A stretch of 64,000 nt of DNA from Jacaranda mimosifolia. Taxonomy: Eukaryota > Streptophyta > Magnoliopsida > Lamiales > Bignoniaceae. Position numbers and translations under genes: made by a program. Below the pieces are notes generated by a model. That model had not been told where the DNA came from. It saw nothing but the letters and a program-made list of their open reading frames with translations, and searched no databases. Location of the stretch: assembly GCA_018894105.1 (NCBI GenBank), contig CM032122.1, forward strand, positions 40,021,404 to 40,085,403, written 5' to 3'. This document shows positions 11,886-24,116 of the stretch, one piece after another (the stretch's first letter is position 1; every line of letters starts with the position of its first letter).

Positions 11886-12800
11886 AGTGCCAATTTGTGT
11901 CTCCTATTTTAGTGGGAAAAATATATTAAGATAAGACAAATAAACTTAGGGGAAGAGATGATATTTGCCTCTACCCCCACCTTATGTTGTTTAGAGTACT
12001 TGGTAGCAATCTGCTATATATTTTCTAGCCATAATATTGGTATAATAAATATTGTAGATTTCATGGGTTACATTTCATCAAGCCAAATGATATATTTTAT
12101 TATGTCTAAATTCATTAAAAATCATGAAAATTTTAAAGCTGCAAGATGTTATTTTATCTTTATGGAAATATATCTTAACATGCGAGATTACTTATAAACA
12201 AATTGCGTAAATGTCATTGACTTTGATATTATTAGCAATAAATTGGTATTCTTGATTAAGCATATAGTATGATTAATATTTTTGATAATTTTCTCTAATA
12301 TCTAATAATCTAGCTATGTGCTTGTGATCATACGATTGTAACAAAATTAGGGCGTCATCCTCGGCCCATGGGAATGATCGTTCTATAAGTAAAATTCCAA
12401 CGCAATGAAATCTATGCAAGTATATCTACGCAAGTATTTTAAATTCTATCATGTTGTAGGTAAACCTCAATTTTCTAAAAGTTTATTAAGAAAGATATTA
12501 TGAATTATTATTGGATTATATCGAGTTGTTTTATTGTTTTAAAAGTAATTTATCCTACAACTCAATAACAAATTAATAAGTAGCGGAGTAAATATCACTT
12601 TAAAAAATTAATAATTCTATGATGTAAAATCATGAACCATAATTTATTTGCCTGTAATAAGTTGTCTTTTCTCAAAATAATCTCAAGGCAAATTTTAGCA
12701 AACTTTGTCTCCGACTAAATATAGCATTTGGGCTTGGATTTTCTTTCGATATTTTGAAGAGTTTTCCTTCAATTAAAAATATTTTTTACTAGTTATAAGT
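11886..12800. other. 3' flank of CYP82 copy 2, derived from the copy 1 flank
   Basis: Non-coding sequence collinear with 3523-4340, including the same 3' UTR start (AGAGTGCCAATTTGTGTC). It supports the crossover origin of copy 2. No other feature was seen. Confidence 0.7.
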
Positions 12801-12808
12801 AGATCACA

Positions 12809-13008
12809 GCTGCCCTAGTGGTTTGTAGTGCAAGTGGCATCCGTCTCTCCTATTAGGTGGAAAGTCTTGTGTTCGATCCGTAATGAGTGCGTTTTGCATT
12901 TTATGTGTTTTGTGTTTAATTAATATTTTGATTATTTAATTTGAAAATAGAAATGTATTGTTTTGTCCAAATGATAACATTTCGTTATTTGTAATGCCCT
13001 CTCAAAAA
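12809..13008 (+). mobile_element. tRNA-derived SINE upstream of CYP82 copy 3
   Basis: A ~200-bp insertion absent from the paralogous spacer before copy 2. It is flanked by 12-bp repeats, AAGTAGATCACA (12797-12808) and AAGTAGACCACA (13009-13020); the uninterrupted site near 4318 reads AAGTGGACCGCA. The left part holds a B-box-like GTTCGATCC and an A-box-like TAGTGGTTTGTAGTGCAAGTGG-type block, split as TAGTGG...GCAAGTGG; the right end is A-rich (CTCAAAAAA). This is the structure of a pol III SINE. The family is not identified. Confidence 0.78.
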
Positions 13009-13044
13009 AAGTAGACCACACCTTGTGCAGATATCTAGCGGTAG

Positions 13045-13144
13045 AACCTCTTCTTAGCAGGCCCAACCCAACACTCATAGTCATGGATCGAGCCCAGGAA
13101 GGGATCGAACCCCGTAAAGTTGGTAAAGAAAGATGGGTACAAGA
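13045..13144 (+). pseudogene. P450 exon-2 fragment (relic b)
   Basis: The duplicated counterpart of the relic at 4362-4455: TAG then AACCTCTTCTTAGCAGGC, a deletion, then GAGCCCAGGAAGGGATCG...AAAGTTGGTAAAGAAAGATGGG. More substitutions have accumulated than in relic a. Confidence 0.7.
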
Positions 13145-13464
13145 ACCCCAGATCAAAAATTTTATTTGAAATATTTTAAAATCTGATTTTAGATATTATT
13201 TTGAAAATAAACTCTTAGATTTTGAATAGATAAATTTTTGGAGTTTATAAAATATTGATATGGAAATTCATAACTAATATGATTAAAATTTTAAAAACAA
13301 GTTAAGAAATCTTTACATTTTTTAAAAGAATTTGTAAAATCATAATAATTTATTTTGGAATAAGCTGCTTTATTTAAATTTTTATTAAATAATAGCTTTA
13401 TGACATATTATAAAAATTTTTAAGAGGAATATAATCTTCGAAACCATTTGGATCATATATTTTA

Positions 13465-13572
13465 ATACATATTTTATCTCCTATTCCACTCCATATGTAT
13501 GTGTCAAGTGACTTGATTTATACATATGAAGAATGGAATAGTTTGAGATAAAATATGTATTGAACTAAAACA
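13465..13572. repeat. Fold-back (hairpin) sequence, copy b
   Basis: Paralogue of the hairpin at 4775-4892, with arms around CCACTCCATATGTATG and CATATGAAGAATGGAATAG. It lies in the upstream region shared by CYP82 copies 2 and 3. Confidence 0.6.
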
Positions 13573-14108
13573 TTTATATCGAACAAAAACGCCCTCTTAT
13601 TCTATCTCTATTCTTGAAGACATACCATAGGAAAAGATAAGAAAACAACTTTATTAAGAAAATACACCATAATGAAAAAACTGATCATATACTGACTATT
13701 TCAACCATCATAAGTTTCTTATCAAAATTCTAACTCATTAAAGAAATCAGAGCCAGCAGGTTGTCAATCTCACATGAGAAAGCTCTAATCATATTTTTCA
13801 ATCCTGCATGCACTGATTAAAGCCACAAAAGAACAAGACAACTAAAGCTACATCAGCAGGACCCTGTTCAAAGGAAAAAACCAGTACTTAAGCTCATTTT
13901 TCTTAGCTGAAAAGTCCAACACAGAAAAACAATTGCATCCACCAGGGGAAATATCATTATCAAAGCAGCCCCACCAATTAATTGCTCCTTCAACCATAAT
14001 CTTTTGTTTGCTCTTATCTTGACTCGGTTTTTTATCCAAGTCAACTGCAATGCTATTTCTTTCACCTTTAGGACAATCCCACAACTGAATGGAATACCAT
14101 ACTGCAAG

Positions 14109-16021
14109 ATGATCTTTCTTTCACATATACTAGCTGTTTGTGGGATTTTATCTCTGGTTCTGCTATACAAACTATGGAGGAGAAGCCCACATAACCAAAA
14201 GAATAAGGGAAATTCAGCACCAGAAGTATCAGGTTCTTGGCCTGTCTTAGGCCATCTTCATTTACTAGGCGGCCAAATCCCAGTATGCAGAATTCTAGCA
14301 GCTTGGGCCGATAAATATGGGCCAGTTTTTTCCATTCGTCTGGGAATGCACAGTGCACTTGTGGTGAGCAGCCAAGAAGCTGTCAGAGAATGTTTCACCA
14401 CAAACGACAAGATCTTGGCCAGAAGGCCAGCTTCTAACGCAGGTAAGTACCTTGGCTACAACGATGCTGCCTTTGGTTTTGCTCACGGCCCATACTGGCG
14501 TGAGATAAAAAAAGTTGTGGTGCTAGAAGTACTCGGTCCGAAGAGACTAGAGATGCTGAAACATGTCAGAGAATCTGAACTCAAAACCAGCATCTCGGAA
14601 TTGTATTATAAGGTAAAAGAGAATTCAGACAAGGTTGTGATAATCACTGAGTGGATCGAACAGCTAACTTTAAACATGATTACGATGATGATTGGTGGAA
14701 AAAGATTTACGGATGGAGAGACTGAGGGTAAATCTTTTAGGAAACTGATTAAGGAGTTTATGTCTGTATCAGGACAGTTTGTTTTGTCTGATGCAATTCC
14801 TTTTGCACTTGTGGAGTGGATGGATTTTCAGGGGCATATTAAGTCCATGAAGAGGATTTCAGAGGAATTGAGCGCTATTTTCTTAAGCTGGATCGATGAA
14901 CGTGTGAAACAGAATCGAAAGACTGAGCAAGACTTTCTAGATGTGATGCTTTCAACAATTGATGATAGGTTTACCAGTTTTGGACATACTCGTGAAACCA
15001 TAATCAAGGCAACTGCAATGGTATGTCTTTTTACTGCTCTTACTATGTTTATAAATCTCTGTTCTAGTTTTATTTAATCTGATTCAAAATCATTAGTGTA
15101 TCTATTTATTATAGATCTAAGTAGCTCAATTTTCAGACAAGAGTGTCCTGTCTTTGCACATCCCCGTTTTCCAACTATATTTTGGTCCTAAGATTAAAAG
15201 TATTATAGAGACTATTGGACAAAAATTGCGATGTTATTACATAGTTCAGATAATCTTGGATTATGCTAACAAACACTTTCTAGCCCTTCAGCCCTGTCCT
15301 TGTTCTTGCATACTGTTTTTGAACAAAAAGATGTATGTTTGTTTTGTAAAATATTGGAGTCAATAGTTTTTTAAGGAGTTTTTTGTCTTCCCAGAACCTC
15401 ATCTTAGCTGGCTCGGACACCACATCAGTCCACTTGACATGGATCTTGTCTGTACTACTAAACAACAGACGAGTCCTGGAACGAGCCCAAGAAGAGATAG
15501 ATACAAAAGTCGGCCAAGACAGATGGGCAGAAGAATCAGACATCAAGAACTTAGTCTACCTTCAGGCCATCGTCAAAGAAACACTGCGATTATTCCCACC
15601 AGGGCCGTTATCAGTCCCACACGAAGCCATGGAAGACTGCCATGTGAGCGGCTATCACTTCCCAAAAGGGACACGATTGTTGGTTAACGTGTGGAAGTTG
15701 CATCGGGATCCAAACGTTTGGACAGAACCGGATAACTTCATACCTGAGAGATTCTTGAAGAGCCATGCAGAGGTTGATTTCACTGGGCATCATCATGAGT
15801 TCATTCCCTTTGGCTCCGGCAGAAGATCCTGTCCGGGGATTACATTTGCTATGCAAGTTACACACTTGACACTCGCACGTTTGCTCCAGGGATTTGATTT
15901 TAGAACACCTGCAGACCTGCCGGTGGACATGGCTGAAGGCCTAAGTATTACCTTGTCCAAGGTGGCCCCATTAGAAGTTTTTATTACACCGCGACTGTCT
16001 GGCCTGTTGTACCAAAATTAA
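14109..16021 (+). CDS. Cytochrome P450, CYP82 family (copy 3), two exons
   Basis: Predicted join 14109-15020 and 15395-16021, 512 aa, phase-0 intron of 374 bp. The ATG at 14109 is chosen because it matches copy 2 and starts directly before the membrane anchor (MIFLSHILAVCGIL); an in-frame upstream extension is not supported. Motifs: SWPVLGHLH hinge, AGSDTT I-helix (about 308-313), ETLR, PERF and FGSGRRSCPG. The C-terminus (LPRLSGLLYQN region) differs from copies 1 and 2. With copy 2 it forms a recent pair, nearly identical over exon 1. The ER monooxygenase role is as for copy 1; the substrate is unknown. The upstream region carries a SINE not present before copy 2, so promoter use may differ. 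Confidence 0.9.
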
Positions 16022-17402
16022 GTATTAATTACGAGAGCAAAGTGTGACTTGAGAGAGTAAAGTGTCATGTGTAATTATTACTAGTCAAACTCATCATCGT
16101 TGTACCACAAGATAATGAAATACTTACTGTGAAATAATAATCTCTTCTTAGCAAAAACGCCTTTGTTGCTCTATAGCTTTCTTAAAAGGACACATTTTCC
16201 ATCATTAAGACATAAGTTGTGATATAAGTGACGAAATAGTCTAAGATCCACACATTTTTTATTCAGTCAAATCGATTCGATATTCGTCCCGATCTTGATC
16301 TGACTTATCAATCGTTTAACTCAATAATCATATCAGTATTCTATCTATCTCAGAAGAAGTAATGTTATGTTTCTCTAATAGCTCAATCCTATAAATATTC
16401 CAGGAACAGCGAGGACAAGATTCTTTTCTTCACCTTTGGTAAGTATTAATTCAAAAGCTTGTTTGTCAGACTTAAACTACAACATTTATTGTGTTACGTT
16501 TTCAACCCTAAAACTCACCATTGATTGTGCTTGAAATAGATAGCCTTTCTTTCGCTCCTCGATCAAGTTGCAAAAATACATGGTTAAGTACACACAGCAT
16601 TTGTATCAGTGTCCCATGAAGAAATATTTGGACAACTAAAAACCTTACCACCACAAAGAAGTCGCGACCATAAAATTCAATTAAAACCAAACATTAGACC
16701 TTTCAACACCCTCTTGGCCCTTCCCTTATAGAACTAGATTGTTATAGGCCAAATTAGTTCAGGTCCAACTTGAGTCCAACTATACCAATTAACAAAAAAA
16801 ACAACAACAACAACAATGAAGAATTGACACAGAACCAAAGAAAAGGAAAGGGAGATTGACGATGTATAATTGATAAATTTAGACGTGCAGAGAAAGAGCA
16901 ATACGAGGCGTAGGGCGGTGGTAGCCTCTACAGTGGAGTAGACAGCTTTACAAACAGATATAAAATAATGGAGTTTTGTCATAAAAAAAGCAACAAATTG
17001 AAAATACATTTTTTCTTCTGATCATCTTTTAAAAAAATTGAAAAGTCTCATTTTTTCTTCTAATCAAGCCCACAATTAAGAGCTAAAGACAAAACGAGGA
17101 ACAATTCTCTCAGCCAAACATATAGTCCAATAGAATACAATACTTGAAACGACGTCGTTTTATGAGTATGAAACAAAAAAAAAAACTTTCACGCATAATC
17201 TATCTTTATTTGAGATTATAGAACATTAAAATAAGATTTGAGTTTGGTGAGATAATAAATTTTGTACAAAATTTTTGGGTTTGGGGTTCGTCAATTCTCT
17301 CAAAAATTGAAAAGTTATTAAAATTTTGAACATATTCCATAGTTTAATATGATATATAAATAGAACCAATAGGTTGCAAGATAAATTGTACCAATCACTG
17401 CA
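16022..17402. other. Spacer between CYP82 copy 3 and SUV3
   Basis: AT-rich, with short runs such as (AAC)n near 16800. The first ~150 bases are probably the 3' UTR of copy 3. No convincing gene, RNA or mobile element was seen. Confidence 0.5.
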
Positions 17403-17416
17403 GGGTTTAGGGTTTA
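17403..17416 (-). promoter_or_regulatory. Telo-box before the SUV3-like gene
   Basis: GGGTTTAGGGTTTA is, on the minus strand, two joined AAACCCTA telo-boxes, about 250 bp before the start codon. Telo-boxes near transcription starts are typical of plant genes for ribosome, organelle and growth functions. A role here is inference. Confidence 0.6.
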
Positions 17417-17668
17417 AGCGCATCAACACTCAGCATTCCTTTCACACGCTGGCCATTTTTGGTGATCCTATTTCCTTGAATTCTTCCATCGGAATAGCTG
17501 GCTCAACTGTCTCCACCGCCATCCGCCTTCAAAAACGGCCACCAACCGCTGCTTCGAGAATCGAGCTTCAGAAATCCAAGGAATTATGTATTGTAGGTCA
17601 CTTGCTTTTACTCTGCCATTCGTTTAAAGAACGAATTTTTCCATCTTCTTTTTTATGCTTGATTGTCA

Positions 17669-20600
17669 ATGGCTAGAGGCCCGGCAAAGCGCTTGCTTTA
17701 TTTCTATTCCGGCAAGCAGAACAATCTTTTTGGGATTAGAAATTGTTTTTACAGTCGTTTCTTCCATCAGTCGCTACCTTCGAAATCCCCACTCTATCCT
17801 TTCCCTTTTCCCCAAGTCCGCAACAAATTACAGTTTCCACCACCCCACTTCACTCAATTGACGAAATTTGGCTTTTCCTTTAATTTTCGTGAACATTTGT
17901 TTTGCACCCTGTCAGAAAATGAGAAACCCGTTTTAGATTCAGCAGAAAGTCTCCAACTTGAGGCTGAACCCAGTAAAGTTGATGTTGAAGATAGAATACA
18001 TGAGTCTGAAACTGAAAGTGTAGGACTTCAGGATGAAAGATTAAATTTTGCCCAAATAGCAAAGCGGGATCCATTGGAGATATATAAAGAGTTTAAGGAT
18101 ACCCTGAAATCTGAGAAGCAATCCCGGAGTGACTGGGATATTTTGAATGAAATTTTTCAATGCTTTTCCAAGTCTGGTTGGGCGTCAAACCAGGCTCTTG
18201 CCGTGTATATTGGTGCATCTTTTTTCCCCACTGCAGCTCACAAGTTCTGCAGTTTTTTCTTGAAGAAGTGTAAGACTGATTTAGTTAAGTACTTGGTGTC
18301 TCTCGGGCCAGGTGAGGAGGCTGAGAAGTTTTTGTTTCCAATTTTTGTCGAGTTTTGTATGGAAGAGTTTCCTGATGAAATTAAGAGGTTTAGGAAAATG
18401 GTGGAGTCAGCCGATATGACAAAGCCGCATACTTGGTTCCCATTTGCTAGGGCAATGAAGCGGAAAATCATTTATCATTGTGGTCCAACTAATAGTGGGA
18501 AAACATATAATGCTTTGCAGAGGTTTATGGAAGCCAAGAAAGGTGTGTATTGTAGTCCTCTTAGATTGCTAGCAATGGAGGTTTTTGATAAGGTTAATGC
18601 TTTGGGGGTTTATTGTAGTCTTCTGACAGGACAGGAAAAGAAAGATTTTCCGTTCTCAAATCACGTTGCCTGTACTGTTGAAATGGTGTCAACAGATGAG
18701 TTGTATGACGTGGCTGTTATTGATGAAATTCAAATGATGGCTGATCCTTGCAGAGGGTATGCATGGACTAGAGCATTACTTGGGCTGAAGGCTGATGAAA
18801 TACATTTATGTGGTGATCCAAGTGTTCTAAATGTAGTTAGGCAGGTTTGTTTGGATACCGGGGATGAATTGGTTGAACAGAACTATGAGAGGTTTAAACC
18901 TCTTGTGGTTGAGGCAAAGACTCTGTTAGGAGACTTAAAAAGGGTGAGGTCAGGAGACTGTATTGTTGCATTCTCAAGGAGAGAGATATTTGAGGTGAAA
19001 TTGGTTATTGAGAAGTGTACAAATCATCGCTGTTGTGTAATATACGGTGCCTTGCCACCTGAAACTCGTAGGCAGCAAGCAGCTCTATTCAACGATCAAG
19101 ATAATGAATTTGACGTCTTGGTTGCAAGTGATGCTGTAGGAATGGGTTTGAATTTGAATATCCGGAGGATTGTTTTCTATAACCTTTCCAAGTACAATGG
19201 TGATAAAATGGTTCCAGTCCCAGCATCGCAGGTGAAACAGATTGCTGGAAGAGCCGGTCGGAGAGGAAGTCTCTACCCTGATGGACTAACCACCACCCTA
19301 CATCTAGAAGATGTGGACTACTTGATTGAATGCTTAAAGAAGCCTTTTGAGGAAGTTAAGAGAGTGGGGCTTTTTCCTTTCTTTGAGCAAGTTGAGTTAT
19401 TTGCAGGGCAACTCCCAGATATGAAGTTCTCCAAGCTTCTTGAAAAATTTGGTGAGAATTGCCAGCTAGATGGATCTTATTTTCTATGCCAGCATCTGCA
19501 TATAAAGAAAATAGCTAACATGTTGGAGAGGATTCAGGGATTATCTCTGGAAGATCGCTTCAACTTCTGCTTTGCCCCAGTCAATATTAGGGATCCAAAA
19601 GCAATGTACCATCTTTTGAGGTTTGCTTCCTCATATGCTCAGAAGCTTCCTGTTAATATAGCAATGGGAGTGCCTAAATGTTCTGCTCGCAATGACTCTG
19701 AGCTTTTGGACCTTGAGACAAGGCACCAAGTATTGTCCATGTATTTATGGTTGTCCAATCACTTTGAGGAGGAAAGGTTTCCATATGTGAAAAAGGCTGA
19801 GACAATGGCTACGGATATTGCTCAGTTATTGGGTGAATCACTCATCAAGGCATGCTGGAAGCCAGAATCAAGAAATTCAGGAAAATCAAAGCCACAAGAG
19901 AAGGAAGAGGGTTATCAGAGGCCAATGTCACTCATTAAATTACGCAAAGAGTAAGTCCTTTTGGATTGTTGACATTCTTTCTCTCTTTTATATAAACATC
20001 ATTGCAATGATTTCCTACATAAGTTATATGGTCTTAACAGTATATTTCAATGCAAAGACTATCTAGAACTCCTTTCTGTTTATTATGACAGTCCAATTAA
20101 TGCTGGATTTTATTGGATTCCGCATTTTGATTTTTTGAGTTATGTTCTGCTACTGAACTTTCAGTTTTTTGTTCTTTCACCTGTCAGCAAAAGGCAAGGA
20201 GTATTGACATTTTTTGTTGTGTTTGGGTGGGGGATGGGGTTTGAGGTTCATGTCATTATCCCTGTTCATTTTGTGTGTTTGAAAAAAGTTGCATTGAAAT
20301 TAAAGAATGGCAATATGGATGGGTGAGGGGGGTCATCAGTTCATAAGTTCCTTAAGATTGTAGGTTTGTCAAAACGCTGATCTAACTGATGGTTTTATAT
20401 GTGGGGAATCTGTCTCTTAGACTGGAAAATTTAGAAGAGAAAAGGGAAACTATGCATCATTCCTAGAATCCCGTGGCGTCAAACTTACTATCAGGTAAGG
20501 CATTATAAGGCATCATTACCAAAATGCAAATGCATGTCATCTATAATTTTGGATGTAATATTTTTGTACTCAAGAGGAGTACAAGGATAGTAGTTAATAC

Positions 20601-20919
20601 ATACAGACACGAAAACTCCACATAGCGACTATTACTGAAGAGCACAGATATATGAAAGTCATCTATGGATGGCTTCTTTTTTATTCTCTGTTAATACTTA
20701 TTCTATTGATACTTGAGTTTATTTTGAATGGTCGAAATACAGTCTGCAGACCTTGGATCAAGCTTTCATGATATGGCTATCTGCTTACTGCATATTCTGT
20801 TGAAAAAAATGCTTACTGATCCATAAAAACCCCATATTCAGTTGCAACTTATTCTGTTCCCCAGAAAAAGGCAAGAGAAGTATCAGATTGTTCAACAGCT
20901 GGAGAAAGTAGCTACATGA
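17669..20919 (+). CDS. SUV3: SUV3-type ATP-dependent RNA helicase, mitochondrial
   Basis: The large exon runs from ATG 17669; the codon six bases earlier is TTG and not a likely start. SUV3 is a DExH/Ski2-like helicase of the organellar RNA degradosome and RNA surveillance. The N-terminus (about 1-60) is Arg/Ser/Phe-rich with almost no acidic residues, as in a mitochondrial presequence. Core motifs: Walker A GPTNSGKT (about 272), DEIQ (about 352), and motif [12 protein letters not shown] (about 522-531); SUV3 C-terminal regions follow. The exon can read to a stop at 19952-19954 (RKE*). A good donor (AAAGA|GTAAGT, 19950/19951) and an acceptor at 20864 would join a 55-base exon ending at 20919, giving a Lys/Gln-rich tail ([14 protein letters not shown]) and 778 aa, the version preferred here. 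An alternative acceptor at about 20421 gives a different short tail. Confidence 0.9.
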
Positions 20920-22252
20920 AATCCTGCTTGTGTAGGTAAATATTGTCCCCCTGACATCTCAATTTATCCTCTTGAATAATAATTTTCTTATGCAGTCTTC
21001 TGTTGCTTCCCTTGATAATTTCTCCATATTTTACGACCACCCTTCTCCCGGATATAGCTTATCATGGCAAAAAACACGACTTTAACAATGTTAAAATTTT
21101 TATTCCATTTTGATTGAAATATCTGGAGTTCTCATAATCATTTCTGCTTTAGACCTACAAGTTCTGGCTTAAATTTCTGATTTTCCTCAGAACCCTAAAT
21201 CCGTAATAGACATATATAACTGCTGAGAAATAAGTGCACTTATTTTGCAGGTCATGTGAACCTCCACATTCTGGGGCGCCGTTTCCTTTCTTGGTGACCC
21301 ATCTTCTCTTGCCCGTTTGAACCGGAAACACTTGTACTTGGGGATATGAAATAGCACACAAGACACAAGTGATCTTCTGGAGGGACCTTGAACAAGAAAA
21401 TAAGAAAAATAAAATTGGAAAAACTTCAGGCCGTCATCGAAATCCTTTGGCTTGGAGAAGCAACAGAGTGAAATTTGAAAGAACTTTTTGATCTGGGAGC
21501 TTGCATAGTTATCTATGGATGCAACCTGTTGGCCCCATCATGAGATTTTGTAGTGTAGACTTTAGATGGAGTAGTATTTTTGTTGAGTGTTTGTGTTGTT
21601 ATAATTAATATCTGAATAATTTAACCCTGAGGAAACTTTTATTACATAGTTAGGTGTTTTCACATGTTGTGTATAATGCAAGTCTGATGTGTATGTTATT
21701 GATGAAACAGGTTGAGAAGGAATCAAAATCATGTGTATGTGCATGAAACTCTTAAGTACTTAAATAGAGTTGCTTGAACTTGGCCTTGTAGGCTCCTATC
21801 ATCTTTAAAGAGTTGCTCGTTTAGTATCATAACAACAATAAAATGTTTAATAAAATAAACATAAATGTGATAAAAATAAATTAATAATTTATATTTCCAT
21901 AGCAATTTTTTTATGTTGGGATGCATCTTATCAACGTCCAAAAAATACGTGTTCTTTTGAATGCTGAGAGACCATCCAATGGAATATATGCAGCATCAAA
22001 AAAGGCCTAAAACATGAATTATCATTTTAACCATCATTTTATTCCTTAATGTTACCTTTCTATCCTCATTTATGCAATCACATTTGATTGATTCATCAAA
22101 TTTTTGTGAAATATTGTATTTGGTATAATAAATCAAATTTGAGAATAAGGAAAATAATTTCCTAAATTATGAACTTTATTTCTAAAACTTGGGAAGGAAT
22201 TAGTGTGAATTTTAAATAAGGCATTCTAAATTACTTTCTATAATACTAAGCC
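20920..22252. other. Region downstream of SUV3
   Basis: No convincing ORF. An acceptor-like GCAG near 21250 followed by a GC-richer stretch (about 21250-21360) may be a 3' UTR exon of the helicase gene. The rest is AT-rich spacer. Confidence 0.4.
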
Positions 22253-24068
22253 CTCGTTTGGATTCATTTTCATTTACATTTTCAGTTTCCAGCATTTTCA
22301 AATTGGTGGAAATTAGTTGTGTTGTGATGTGAAAATGAAAATGTATTTAAATGAAATGTTTGAAAATGTAATGTTTTTGTTGGTTTTAATAGATGGTAAG
22401 TAGGAGTACTCTATGGTGCATTCATGACTGTACATACCTCATGTGAGGTATGTATGAATGTATTTAATTTGAACCGTTAGATTTAAATTATGAAATCATA
22501 ACCTTTCTTTTCGATGATTAGTTGGCAGCATAATAAAGTACATTTTACCTGCTACTTGTACAATCAATTGATGGCAAATCTCGCTTTTATATTGATGGTG
22601 CATTATAATAAAATAATTGCTGCAAATAATAAAATTTTATTTATTTTGAGTTTCATCCCACTAAATGGCTCCATATATATTTTTGGCCTATTAAATTGGA
22701 TTTTCCTTTAAATGCCTTTTCGTTATTAAACCCATAAAATATAGAATTGACATATTTTATTTATTATACTTCTATATATTATCTTTTAATTTCACTTTAT
22801 ATTATATTTTAATATCTTTGAATGTATTTTTATTTTTAAATCAATGATAAATTGATTGAATTTTCAATAGAAATGTCAAATAATTACATATGATATACAT
22901 TAATATAGTTAAAAAATTATGTTAGCAAGTTATTTTAGGAAAGGTGCCACAATTTATTCTCAATTGAAATTCTTCAAATCAATTCAAAATTCTAGGTATA
23001 TATTATAATACTTTGTATTAATATATTGACTAACAAGAACTCATATTTATTATTTTAATATTATTTAGAGAATTTATTTTCATGTAAGATAAATTCTACA
23101 AATAAAAAAGCAATAAAAAATTAAATAATAAATGATGAAATTGCTCTTTATTAAAACTATACTCAAAATATATATATATATACAGGTACATATATAAATA
23201 TGCATTTGTATATATGTATGTATATTATACATTATATATACATAGGTGCATATATATTTATAAATATAACCCTACCCATGACACCCAAATCCTGGCAGAG
23301 TGCGGAAGTGTGGGTAGGTGGGGGTGGTTGGAAGTTATGTGTCGTTTTGTTTTATTTTTTTAAATTTATTTTTTGATGAAAAATAAATTTAATTAAGTTA
23401 AATATATTTAATTATTAATATTGTTAAGTATGTAACTAAAATTATTAAAATTATATAATCTGAAATAATAAGTATAAAACTTTCTTGTTTTAATTTTTTT
23501 TTACTTATTAACTAAATTTATTTAAATTATTTTAAATATCTCTATCTAATATTATTGAGTATACAAGTTAAAATTATATTATAGAACGATAGTTTTAGAT
23601 TTTTCTATTTTTTAATTTTATATCTTAATTAAATTTATTCATATTATTTTGGACTTATTTATTATATAATTAAAAAAAAATTAAAATTATATTATTTAAA
23701 CTAATTATCTTTTTAAAATTTTTTGGAACATATTTATCAAGAATTAAATGTATTAAAAATTAAAAATGCAAAATAATGACCTGTTGTAAAATTAACGATG
23801 ACTTGTTGTAAAAAACATGTGTAATTTAATTTAAAGATATCTCATATGAGTGAAGTACAATGCTACCTCACCGTAGACATGCCTTGGTAAGTAGAGAGAG
23901 ATAGAAATAATGGAATATAAAGAGAAGATATATTGGTTATTGGAGAATGTGTTTTGAAAATGAAAATAAAAATGATGTTGTGTGAAAATATATAAAAAGT
24001 GACGTGTTTTATTTTTAAAATAGTATAATTGGTGAAAATGGGATTTGAAAATGAATCCAAACGGGCAA
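22253..24068. mobile_element. 1.8-kb TIR element without coding capacity
   Basis: The left end GCCCTCGTTTGGATTCATTT and right end (reverse complement GCCCGTTTGGATTCATTTTC) form terminal inverted repeats of about 35 bp with small indels. TAA stands outside the left end and close to the right end, suggesting a PIF/Harbinger-like target, but the flank match is imperfect. The interior is AT-rich with a TA-rich microsatellite (about 23170-23260) and no transposase. A related but shorter element lies at about 29604-29977, sharing the GAAAATAAAAATG...TGTGAAAATA interior near the right end. Confidence 0.65.
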
Positions 24069-24116
24069 TAAAAGAGTAAAAATTAAGTTTGTTGGTGATG
24101 GTACCTTGCTCAGTGC

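Noticed and set aside
14004..14108. Longer N-terminus for CYP82 copy 3
   Set aside because: The in-frame upstream extension has no counterpart in copy 2 and would place about 35 residues before the membrane anchor.
19952..19954. Stop codon taken as the certain end of SUV3
   Set aside because: It overlaps a strong GTAAGT donor and a downstream exon continues the frame, so the longer model is preferred while the short one is kept as an alternative.
21155..21361. Minus-strand ORF downstream of SUV3
   Set aside because: Short, no motif, likely within transcribed 3' sequence of the helicase gene.
22514..22711. Short hydrophobic ORF in the 1.8-kb TIR element
   Set aside because: AT-rich chance frame, no motif, not a transposase.
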